Below, piece after piece: positions 51,982 to 59,656 of a stretch of 64,000 nt of DNA. The position numbers were made by a program, and so were the translations under genes. Each line of letters opens with the position of its first letter. Position 1 is the stretch's first letter. Below the pieces are notes generated by a model. It was not told where the DNA came from, did not search any database, and worked only from the letters and a program-made list of their open reading frames with translations. The stretch comes from Natronomonas salsuginis (GTDB lineage Archaea; Halobacteriota; Halobacteria; Halobacteriales; Haloarculaceae), in NCBI RefSeq assembly GCF_005239135.1, contig NZ_QKNX01000002.1, forward strand, positions 62,001-126,000, given 5' to 3'.

Positions 51982-52009
51982 CGAAACCCGGCTCGACGCC
52001 GCTTCGACG

Positions 52010-52600
52010 TTACTTCCCGCGGTTGTTGTTCGAACGGATGCTCGGGCGGGTGTGTTCGGCACCCTTCCCGCGCGTCTGCAGGCCCCGACCGCGCCGACCC
52101 GCGGAGGTCCGGCCGCGGTAGGTCCGGCCGCGCTGGCTGTCGTCGCAGATCCAGTTGAGGTCGTCGTCGTTCTCGATCGCCCCGTGTTCCGGATCGAGCA
52201 GAATCACTTCGAACCACTTCTGGGAGCCGTCCTCACCGACCCAGTAGCTGTTCAGCACGCGCAGGTTTCGGAACTTCCGGACGGATCGCTCCTCGGCGAT
52301 CCGCTGGAGGTTCTTCCGCCGCGTGATCTTGTTGACACCCTGTCGCTTGGACCGGCGGCCGGCCTTGAATCGCTGCTTTCGGGCGCTGCCCTTCCGGACC
52401 GAGACGCGAGCGACGACGACGCCCTGTTTCGCCTTGTAGCCGAGCGAACGGGCTCGGTCGAGTCGCGTCGGACGGTCGACTCGCGTGACCGATCCCTGTT
52501 TGCGCCACTCCTGTTGTCGTTGCCACTGCAGTTCCGCGAGCTTGCCTTCCTTCGGCGTCTTCCACGCCTCTCGGATGTGTGAGTAGAAGCTTCGTGCCAT
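52010..52600 (-). CDS. rpl15e: Large-subunit ribosomal protein L15e
   Basis: A 196-aa basic ribosomal protein, [20 protein letters not shown], with the L15e sequence [20 protein letters not shown] and the highly conserved [11 protein letters not shown]. It is part of the 50S subunit in archaea and eukaryotes, absent from bacteria. Length and start agree with the family. The 190-base leader upstream contains several hairpins, listed separately. It sits alone, with rio2 next on the same strand. Confidence 0.96.
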   Translation of the reverse strand: MARSFYSHIREAWKTPKEGKLAELQWQRQQEWRKQGSVTRVDRPTRLDRARSLGYKAKQGVVVARVSVRKGSARKQRFKAGRRSKRQGVNKITRRKNLQRIAEERSVRKFRNLRVLNSYWVGEDGSQKWFEVILLDPEHGAIENDDDLNWICDDSQRGRTYRGRTSAGRRGRGLQTRGKGAEHTRPSIRSNNNRGK

Positions 52601-52616
52601 TGTGTTCACCACGGGC

Positions 52617-52675
52617 GTTGTGTGGTTCAACCCCGCACGAGTGCGGTGGTCACATCCCGACCTGTGTGGACAGGT
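52617..52675 (-). promoter_or_regulatory. Hairpin series in the rpl15e leader
   Basis: Three stem-loops lie within 60 bases directly before rpl15e: GTTG/CAAC (52617-52631), CCGCAC/GTGCGG (52633-52646) and ACCTGT/ACAGGT (52660-52675, loop GTGG on plus). A direct repeat GGTGCCC (52673-52679, 52683-52689) overlaps the last. A leader hairpin that mimics rRNA and permits autoregulation is a common ribosomal-protein arrangement, but this is inference. Confidence 0.5.
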
Positions 52676-52793
52676 GCCCACCGGTGCCCGTCGTCCGGCG
52701 AGTTGCCGAAATTCTATCGCAAGCGCTGTTAAGGGCTTCGAAAGGGCGCAGTCGATATCTGTGAGACATCGATTTAATATCGCAATAGACGGT

Positions 52794-53702
52794 TTATAGC
52801 TCGAACTCCCGCACCGTCTCGAAGCTCCCCCCGGCCACCGCGTCTGCCACGTGTTCTCTGTCGATCTCGGGCGTTTCACTCGGATACTTCCGCTCGAAGT
52901 GCCCGAACACGTTGTCGATGTCCCGCCGCAGCAGTTCGCGGCTGTTCGCGTGCTCGGTCGGCACCGCTTGGGGCCAATCGAAGATCGTCACGCCGTCGCT
53001 CGCGACGAACACGTTGTACTCGCTCATGTCCGCGTGGACGAAGCCGGCCTCGTAAGCCGCCGCCATCTCCGAGAGGACGAGATCGAGAACGCCGACGACC
53101 TGTTCGGGTTCCAGTTTCACCCGGGACAGTTCGACCCCGTCGATCCGCTCCATCACGATCGCGTGACGGTTCTGATCGACCGGTCGGGGGACGGAGACGT
53201 TCGGATACAGCGTTTCGAGCGCCTCGTACTCCCGCTCGGCCGCCTTTCGTGCGGTGTAGAGCCACGATCGGTGCTCGTTGTCCGCCGTGTACTCCCGCTC
53301 TTTTTGGACCTCGCGGAAGTTCGTGTACCCCTCCCGGTGGTACTTCAGCGCGAGCGGCCGGAACGATCGGGCTTCGTAGACGTCGCTCTCCTTGCCGACC
53401 CCGAGCGGCGAACCGACCCCGTCGATCGTCTCCCGCTCGGAGAACGTCCGAAGCGCGAGCGCGTCGTATCCCTCGAAGGTGAGTCGGTAACCCGTGTACT
53501 GCACCGTCTTCTGTTCGAGCAGTTTGCGATCCATACAGCGGTCGATCCGGTACCCGATATCGCCCGGATCGAGCCGCGAGAACTCCGGCAGCTTCTCTCG
53601 CGCCACCCATCGAGAAAACCGCATCCCGTGTTCGATGCCCGAGAGCAGGTGGAAGTCTTCCCGTTCCAACTCCACCATCCGCGTGGCGACGTTCTGTACC
53701 AT
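52794..53702 (-). CDS. rio2: Rio2 atypical serine/threonine kinase
   Basis: A 302-aa RIO2 with an N-terminal winged helix ([22 protein letters not shown]) and the kinase: nucleotide loop [12 protein letters not shown], catalytic [11 protein letters not shown] and metal-binding IFDWPQAV. Rio2 acts as an ATPase in late maturation of the small ribosomal subunit. Its position next to rpl15e fits ribosome assembly. Start at 53700-53702 ([15 protein letters not shown]); a second ATG eight codons later is possible. Confidence 0.93.
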   Translation of the reverse strand: MVQNVATRMVELEREDFHLLSGIEHGMRFSRWVAREKLPEFSRLDPGDIGYRIDRCMDRKLLEQKTVQYTGYRLTFEGYDALALRTFSERETIDGVGSPLGVGKESDVYEARSFRPLALKYHREGYTNFREVQKEREYTADNEHRSWLYTARKAAEREYEALETLYPNVSVPRPVDQNRHAIVMERIDGVELSRVKLEPEQVVGVLDLVLSEMAAAYEAGFVHADMSEYNVFVASDGVTIFDWPQAVPTEHANSRELLRRDIDNVFGHFERKYPSETPEIDREHVADAVAGGSFETVREFEL

Positions 53703-53816
53703 CGTGGTACGCTGTTCGAACCGAGCGCTGAAAAGCGCCGCGTGTCTGTAGTTGGGGTTCGGTACACGTTATCGCGATATGTCAAAACGGATCCGGATGG
53801 TCGGGACGCCCCGTCG

Positions 53817-54212
53817 CTACCGCCGCAAAAACGCGGGGAGATCGAGCCGATCCGGTGGCTCCTTCGATCGGCGCATCCACCCCGGGGCGCGGATCGATTC
53901 CGGAACAGCGTCCTCGGAATCCTCTTCGGCCCCCGCCCGTTCCGCCCCGAGTTCTACTTCGACGAGTCGCTCCCAGATCGCGTCGTCGTCGGCCTCCTCC
54001 GCCTCGAGTTTCAGCGCTCTCGCGCGTCCCTCGTCGTAGGCGAGTTCGATGATAGTCTCGTCGTAGGTGTCCGGCGACTTTCTCTTGAGCCGTTCGTACT
54101 CGCCGTCGCCGGGGTCAGCACACACCGACGCGACGCCGAGCGCGTACGCGCGTTCGAGCACGTCGGCGGTCGTGTACTCCGCGTCTTCATCCCCGAAGTA
54201 CCGATCGTACAT
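53817..54212 (-). CDS. Haloarchaeal protein of unknown function coupled to a KaiC-like gene
   Basis: A 131-aa acidic protein starting MYDRYFGDEDAEYTTADVLERAYALG. It has a helical character (DETIIELAYDEGRARALKLEAEEADDDAIWERLVEVE) and a proline/arginine-rich end. No known domain is recognised. ATG at 54210-54212 overlaps the KaiC-like stop in TGATG, so translation is coupled and the protein probably works with the ATPase. A GTG one codon upstream is an alternative start. Confidence 0.7.
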   Translation of the reverse strand: MYDRYFGDEDAEYTTADVLERAYALGVASVCADPGDGEYERLKRKSPDTYDETIIELAYDEGRARALKLEAEEADDDAIWERLVEVELGAERAGAEEDSEDAVPESIRAPGWMRRSKEPPDRLDLPAFLRR

Positions 54213-54901
54213 CACGCCCTCCGTTTCGCTCCAACGCTGATCCCGTCGGCTCCGAACGAGATGTCGTGAATGTCCGTCTCTATCCGTGTCCCTCGCATCT
54301 TCAACACTTGCACGCCGCGCTGCATCCCGCCGTTTTCGAGGAAGTTGTGCATGAATATGACGCCGTGAGCCAGGTAGTGTTCGTCGGCATACGCCGACGG
54401 ATCGGTCATCTCAGAGATCAACACCACGGTTGCGTCGGTGCGCTTCAGCGAGGTCAAAAACTGTACCGTGGTGCTCTCGGCGTCCGCCAGCAGATACTCC
54501 AAGAGCATCGTGGAGTCGACGATGACGCGGTCGATCCCGTTCGAATCGATGAACCCCGTGAGGCGGTTGATCAGACTGGACGAGCCGTGGTGTTTCCCCG
54601 GCGGCCGGAACAGCCGCTTTCCCTCCGAGGAGAACACGTCGACGAAGGTCAACCGATCGCTGCCGACCGCTCGATCGAATCCGAACTCGTAGCCGGACAT
54701 GTCGTCGACGATGTCGTCGCGGGATTCGTGCATGCTCACGAACAGACAGCTCTCGCCCTGTCTCGCCCCCTCGACCAGAAACTGGGTCGAGAACGTCGTC
54801 TTTCCGCTTCCCGGCGGGCCCGAGAGCACGTAGAGTCGCTTGGCCGGCATCCCCCCGCCGACGAGGTCGTCGAACCCTGATACACCGCTGGAAACGCGCA
54901 T
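54212..54901 (-). CDS. KaiC-like single-domain RecA-fold ATPase
   Basis: A 229-aa RecA-superfamily ATPase of the KaiC/GvpD-like group: SGVSGFDDLVGGGMPAKRLYVLSGPPGSGKTTFSTQFL (Walker A GPPGSGKTT) and a Walker B strand RVIVDSTMLLEYLL. One KaiC domain rather than the two of circadian KaiC. Haloarchaea have many such proteins in signalling roles. The partner is the coupled unknown gene downstream. Start chosen at 54899-54901 (MRVSSGVSG); an ATG six codons earlier is possible. Confidence 0.83.
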   Translation of the reverse strand: MRVSSGVSGFDDLVGGGMPAKRLYVLSGPPGSGKTTFSTQFLVEGARQGESCLFVSMHESRDDIVDDMSGYEFGFDRAVGSDRLTFVDVFSSEGKRLFRPPGKHHGSSSLINRLTGFIDSNGIDRVIVDSTMLLEYLLADAESTTVQFLTSLKRTDATVVLISEMTDPSAYADEHYLAHGVIFMHNFLENGGMQRGVQVLKMRGTRIETDIHDISFGADGISVGAKRRA

Positions 54902-55001
54902 ACCCACCGAAGCGCGCACATCGAATATAATCCCTCACGTCGACTCACGTTTCAAATCCAGCACCGAGCGTCGAGGCGGGTTCTCGCCGGAACACAAATC
55001 A

Positions 55002-55931
55002 ATGCCGAGCGCGAACGCCCACCGAATGCTACGCGAACTCATCGATACGGTTCGACAACCTGAATACACCGGGGAAAACCGGTGTCCGCCGTGTACGATC
55101 GTGAACCTAGCGATCGCCGCGGCACTTGGTGCCGCGGTTTCACGAAAGTCGAAGCGGGCCGGCGCGCTCACCGTCGCCGGTTCCGTCGTGCTGATCTACC
55201 TCCGAGGCTACCTCGTTCCGGGGACTCCGGAGTTGACGAAGCGATACCTCCCACCAAGCGTGTTGCGGTGGTTCGGGAAGGATCCGAGCGTCGACCTCGA
55301 TAGCATCGCCGGTTTCGAGGCGTCCAACCCCGCGACGAACGGGGCCGAGACGGATACCGACGCTGACGCCGACGCCACCGCAACCGTGCCGAACGACCTC
55401 GAGACGTATTTCCTCGACGCTGGGCTTCTCGAACCCTGTACCGACCGGGACGATCTCTGTCTCACCGACGCGTTCGAGTCCGCTTGGGTCGAGGAGATGG
55501 ACGCGATCGTCGACGCCGATTCGGACCCCCTTGATCTCGTCGTCGACTCCTTCGGTTTCGATGCCAACCCCAACGAATTCGAACTCACGGAGAAGGAAGA
55601 GGGTGGATACGTCCTCCACTACGGCACCCGCTATGCTGGCAGATGGCCATCCAACGCCGCGCTCATCGCCGATATCGCCTCCGGGGCAATTCTCGATGCG
55701 TGGCTTGACGAGTGGGACGAGTACACGCCTCGCGATAAGGGGAAGATCCTGAACAGCCTCCGGATGTTCCTCGAGGTGTGTCCGACCGCGGAAGGCGGTG
55801 TCGAACTGAACGAGGAACTCGTCGAATCCTGTTGTACGTCGAACACTGTCATCGCCGTCGTCTGCGAGGAGACCGGCGAGCGCGTGTTCGAACATCAGGT
55901 ATTGGGCGACCAGAGACAGACTGCAGACTGA
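55002..55931 (+). CDS. Haloarchaeal membrane-anchored protein, unknown function
   Basis: A 309-aa protein with two N-terminal membrane helices (IVNLAIAAALGAAVS, ALTVAGSVVLIYLRGYLVPG), preceded by RCPPCTIVN, and a long acidic cytoplasmic domain (DLETYFLDAGLLEPCTDRDDLCLTDAFESAW.. LHYGTRYAGRWPSNAALIADIA). Five cysteines and a pair CC near the end (ESCCTS) could bind metal. The pattern is shared among haloarchaea, but I know no function. ATG 55026 (MLRELIDTV) is an alternative start. Confidence 0.7.
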   Translation: MPSANAHRMLRELIDTVRQPEYTGENRCPPCTIVNLAIAAALGAAVSRKSKRAGALTVAGSVVLIYLRGYLVPGTPELTKRYLPPSVLRWFGKDPSVDLDSIAGFEASNPATNGAETDTDADADATATVPNDLETYFLDAGLLEPCTDRDDLCLTDAFESAWVEEMDAIVDADSDPLDLVVDSFGFDANPNEFELTEKEEGGYVLHYGTRYAGRWPSNAALIADIASGAILDAWLDEWDEYTPRDKGKILNSLRMFLEVCPTAEGGVELNEELVESCCTSNTVIAVVCEETGERVFEHQVLGDQRQTAD

Positions 55932-56123
55932 CCTTCTCCTGCTGTTTTGGCACGAATGTGGCGCTGAGACGGCCGTTTGTAGGTACTGCGCATGCGCCCC
56001 GATCGATCTGGTATAAACTCTATACAACTATATCGAATCGGGATAACGTCCCGCGCGACATGCCGAGCCGGTGCCGCTCGGGCACGTACAAAGATAATAG
56101 TGCCTCTGCGGCGGACATACGGT

Positions 56124-56606
56124 ATGGTCGAAAAGATCGACGACGTGGACAGAGCGATTCTGTATGCACTACAGGAAGACGCCCGGAACATGTCGTCCGG
56201 AGATATCGCTGAGCGAACCGGCACTTCGGACAGCACCGTCCGAAAGCGCATTCAGCGTCTCGAATCCGACGGCGTGATCAAGGGGTACAGCGCCAGCGTC
56301 GATTATCAGAAGTCGGGGTATCCGCTCCGAATGTTGCTCTACTGCACCGCGTCGATCCCCGAACGCGGCGACACCCTCCCCGAGATCCTGAACGTCGAGG
56401 GCGTCGTGTCGGTTCAAGAGCTTGTCACCGGCGAGCAGAACCTGCTCGTCACCGCCGTCGGCGAGTCGGACAGCGACATCACGCCGGTGGCCCAGGAACT
56501 CTTGGACATGGGTCTCACCGTCGCCGACGAGGTCCTCGTTCGGAGCCACGAGACGACGCCGTTCAGCAAGTTCGACCCTGAAAATTGCACAGAGAACGAT
56601 CGCTAA
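56124..56606 (+). CDS. Lrp/AsnC-family transcriptional regulator
   Basis: A 160-aa regulator with N-terminal helix-turn-helix (VDRAILYALQEDARNMSSGDIAERTGTSDSTVRKRIQRLESDG VIKGYSASVDY) and C-terminal RAM ligand domain (LRMLLYCTASIPERGDTLPEILNVEGV, LVTAVGESDSDI). Effector is probably an amino acid or related small molecule. Start ATG 56124. Its stop overlaps that of the convergent amidohydrolase gene (CTAA, 56603-56606). Upstream ACAAAGATAATAG near 56088-56100 is a promoter candidate. Confidence 0.9.
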   Translation: MVEKIDDVDRAILYALQEDARNMSSGDIAERTGTSDSTVRKRIQRLESDGVIKGYSASVDYQKSGYPLRMLLYCTASIPERGDTLPEILNVEGVVSVQELVTGEQNLLVTAVGESDSDITPVAQELLDMGLTVADEVLVRSHETTPFSKFDPENCTENDR

Positions 56607-57619
56607 GCGATGACGCGTCTGATGTCCAGCGCGCACGCGCGCCGGACGACCGCCTGTACCGGATCGACCGAGCCAGCCAAATTGTCCGAGTCGCCGTCGA
56701 GGACGATGAGTGCCGCCCGCCGATCAGGAGCGATAACACCACCGTCGAGTCCAGCGATCTCGGCACCGGCAGTGGTCGCCATCCGCAACACCTCTCGGGC
56801 GGTGACGTCGAATTGTTTCGCCGTGTACGCCATCTCCCGGAACATCGACGGAGCGTTCAACATCACGTTGTCCGTTCCGAGTGCGACTGTCGTGTGGTCG
56901 AGTAACTTCCGTATCGGGGGCTTTCCGACGCCGAGAACGGTGTTCGCACGCGGGCACACGGCGACTGGAACTGACTGCTCTGCGACTCGCTCGAGATGCT
57001 CTCGTTCGGCGTGTACCATGTGGACGAGTAGATCTGGCTTCAGTTCGAGTGCCGGATGGATGTCGGTCGCGTCCGGTTCGCCAGCGTGGATGGCAAAGGG
57101 AACGTCACGTTTCTCGCACGCCGCACGCTGTTCGGCAAACGCGCCGTCGTTCGCACCGGAGGCCCCGTATCCATCGGCGATGTCCAGGACAGACTGATCT
57201 CCGCTCCCGAAGATGAACGGATCAACGCCGACCCCGTGGGCTGCCTCACGAAGCGCGCGTGCCCCGGCGATACCGGATTCCCTGAAATCCAGACAGGAGA
57301 TCGTGCCGGTTCGTCGCATGAATCGAAGCGTGCGATGCATCGCAGTCACAAGATCGGGCCGGTCAGCGGCCGCTAGTCGTCGGTGTTTCAGACTCTCCGG
57401 CGGTGCCACAGCCTCCTCGAGTGACAGCCCGACAGCCGCTTCTTTTGCAACGGAATCGCCAATGTGCGTGTGCGCGTTGACGAATCCTGGTAGCACGATA
57501 TCGGTCGACGTCGTCTCTACCTCCTCGACCGCCTGGATCCGACCGTCCTCGACGACGACGCGACCACGGGTCGGCTCGAACGACTGCCCGACGAGAACGG
57601 TCCCTTCAATTTCTTCCAT
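56603..57619 (-). CDS. Amidohydrolase-family metal-dependent deaminase/hydrolase
   Basis: A 338-aa amidohydrolase. Metal ligands: LPGFVNAHTHIGDS (HxH), HAGEPDA (H), VHMVHAE (H) and LGTDNVMLN (D). This is the pattern of cytosine/guanine deaminase or 5-methylthioadenosine deaminase relatives; the substrate is not determined. Length is shorter than typical TRZ/ATZ enzymes (about 430 aa). Start at 57617-57619 (MEEIEGTVLVGQSF). Convergent with the Lrp gene. Confidence 0.83.
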   Translation of the reverse strand: MEEIEGTVLVGQSFEPTRGRVVVEDGRIQAVEEVETTSTDIVLPGFVNAHTHIGDSVAKEAAVGLSLEEAVAPPESLKHRRLAAADRPDLVTAMHRTLRFMRRTGTISCLDFRESGIAGARALREAAHGVGVDPFIFGSGDQSVLDIADGYGASGANDGAFAEQRAACEKRDVPFAIHAGEPDATDIHPALELKPDLLVHMVHAEREHLERVAEQSVPVAVCPRANTVLGVGKPPIRKLLDHTTVALGTDNVMLNAPSMFREMAYTAKQFDVTAREVLRMATTAGAEIAGLDGGVIAPDRRAALIVLDGDSDNLAGSVDPVQAVVRRACALDIRRVIA

Positions 57620-58171
57620 ACGGATACTCCGTACTCGATAACGATATGGTTTTTTAAGCGGAAATATCGAACGATTCGATACTCTCTTTCGGGGGCAAGT
57701 CTCCGGTAGGTACCGATAGCCAACCTTCTCACGTGTGAGCAGGGCGAATCGCGTATAAATGAACACGGATCGTCTCGCACCCGGCATCGAATCAGCCTAG
57801 TCCTGGACTGGGCCGTGCTTCGTCGAGACCCCCGTACATGAATCAGATACCCAGGCTGTCCTCGTCGTCTCGCGTCCGATGAGTAGCTGCAAACACCAGG
57901 AACCGTTCTAACCGATTGATCCCGTACGGCTGGACTCATCTTCTCGAAGACATAGTCCATGTCACCCGTCTACTCATCCACGCTTCATTGTTGGGTGTCC
58001 TCTATCCACATGGCCCAAAACCATAACGTTCTATAATTGCATATTTGCGAACGATCTGTGAACATAGATAGATTTAATACATAATCTGTTCCAATATTGG
58101 GGTAGAGACGACCAATAACGGATATGCGAGCTCGCCTCGATCGCCGGGATGGTCGCAACACGGACTGAACG
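57620..58171. other. 552-base intergenic region before dabB
   Basis: No frame has convincing protein character. Features: palindrome CTCACGTGTGAG (57728-57739, arms CTCAC/GTGAG), a TATA-like GCGTATAAATG near 57751-57761 and an AT-rich stretch 58000-58110 with AGATTTAATAC (about 58070), the most likely dabB promoter, giving a leader near 70 bases. Confidence 0.5.
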
Positions 58172-59656
58172 ATGTCAGGACATAGCTCACAGAAGACGGT
58201 CGGAGCGCTCCCGGACACGACGGTGGAGTCGCCGTTCGTGCCCGTTGTACTCACGTGGCTCGTGTGGTCGCTGTTCGCGGCGAGTATCGTTGCCCTCGCC
58301 GCCCGGGTCCGATTTGGGGGGGGCTGGGAGATCTCCGGCGTGATCGTCGTCGACGGACTGACCGTCTTGCTGTGGGCGGTCGTGACGTCCTTCAGCGGGA
58401 TCGTCCACAGCTACTCGCGCCGCTACATGGCCGGGAGCGCCCACGAGACGCGCTTCTTCGTCGCCACGTTCGGGTTCACGGTAATCGTGATGGGGCTCGT
58501 CGCGGCCGACCACCTCGTCCTGTTCGCGCTTCTGTGGCTGGCGATGGGTCTGTCGATGGCGAAGCTCATTGGGATCGTCGACGGCTGGAAGCAGGCACGG
58601 GCGGCTTCGGCGGTCGCCGCGAAGTACTTCGTCGCCAGCAGCGCGCTGCTCGGTGTTGCGCTGGCGACGCTGTGGTGGATGACCGGCGCGACGTCGGTCT
58701 CCGGCGTCGCCGCCGCGACCGAGACGCTCGGGGGACCGCTGTGGCTCCTCGCGGCCGGAGCGCTCGTGCTTGCGGCGATGATCCAGTCTGCCCTGGTGCC
58801 GTTTCACGGCTGGCTTCTCTCCTCGATGACTGCGCCGACGCCGGCCTCGGCGCTGATGCACGCCGGATTCGTCAACGCGGGAGGCATCCTGCTGACCCGC
58901 TTCGCACCGGTCGTCACCGTCGACACGACCCTCATGCTCGCGATCGTCGTGATCGGCGCGGCCAGCGCGCTTCTCGGGAAACTGCTCAAATCCGTCCAGC
59001 CGGGCGTCAAGAGCATGTTGGGAAGTTCGACGGTCGGGCAGATGGGATTCATGATCATGCAGGTCGGCCTCGGCTTCTTCGGGGCCGCCATCACCCACCT
59101 CATCCTACACGGATTCTACAAGGCCTACCAGTTTCTGAACGCGGGCGAACAGATCGAACGCACGAGCCCAACCGGCGGGACGAAGCGCGCGACTGGGCCG
59201 ATCGGGGTCGCAGCCACGCTCCTCACCGCTACAGCCGGGGGCGCGCTGTTCGCGGTACTGACCGGAAAGGGGACGAGCCTCGACAGCGGGCTCCTGCTTG
59301 CCCTCTTCGTGGTACTCGCCACACTGCACGCGGCCCGCAGCGCGATTCAGCACATCTCGCTCCCGTCGACGGTCCGCTACGCGGCGGTCCCACTGGCGTT
59401 CTTCCCGGCCATCATCGTCTACGCGCTGGTCTACACGGCTATTTCGAGCGTCCTGGCCGAGCTCCCGGTCGTCGCAGCCCCGACGGAACTGACGGTGTTC
59501 CACGCGCTCGTTGCCGTCGCCTTCCTCGCCGCGTACCTCGCCATCGAAACCGGCGTCCACGAGCGCAGCCAACGGCTCTACGTGGCGCTTTTGAACGCGA
59601 GCCAGCCCGATTCCAGCACCGTCCTGACCACCACGGAGAACTACAATGAGTATTGA
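58172..59656 (+). CDS. dabB: DabB: proton-conducting membrane subunit of the DAB carbon system
   Basis: A 494-aa complex I-like (NuoL/MrpA family) membrane protein with about 13-14 helices. Family features: IVHSYSRRYMAG, LFALLWLAMGLSMAKLIG, SALVPFHGWLLSSMTAPTPASALMHAGFVNAGGILLTRFAP (the lysine- and histidine-bearing proton path helices; here H residues are kept). It overlaps dabA by 11 bases, the arrangement of DAB operons. By family it couples proton motive force to bicarbonate formation from CO2 by DabA. Confidence 0.9.
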   Translation: MSGHSSQKTVGALPDTTVESPFVPVVLTWLVWSLFAASIVALAARVRFGGGWEISGVIVVDGLTVLLWAVVTSFSGIVHSYSRRYMAGSAHETRFFVATFGFTVIVMGLVAADHLVLFALLWLAMGLSMAKLIGIVDGWKQARAASAVAAKYFVASSALLGVALATLWWMTGATSVSGVAAATETLGGPLWLLAAGALVLAAMIQSALVPFHGWLLSSMTAPTPASALMHAGFVNAGGILLTRFAPVVTVDTTLMLAIVVIGAASALLGKLLKSVQPGVKSMLGSSTVGQMGFMIMQVGLGFFGAAITHLILHGFYKAYQFLNAGEQIERTSPTGGTKRATGPIGVAATLLTATAGGALFAVLTGKGTSLDSGLLLALFVVLATLHAARSAIQHISLPSTVRYAAVPLAFFPAIIVYALVYTAISSVLAELPVVAAPTELTVFHALVAVAFLAAYLAIETGVHERSQRLYVALLNASQPDSSTVLTTTENYNEY

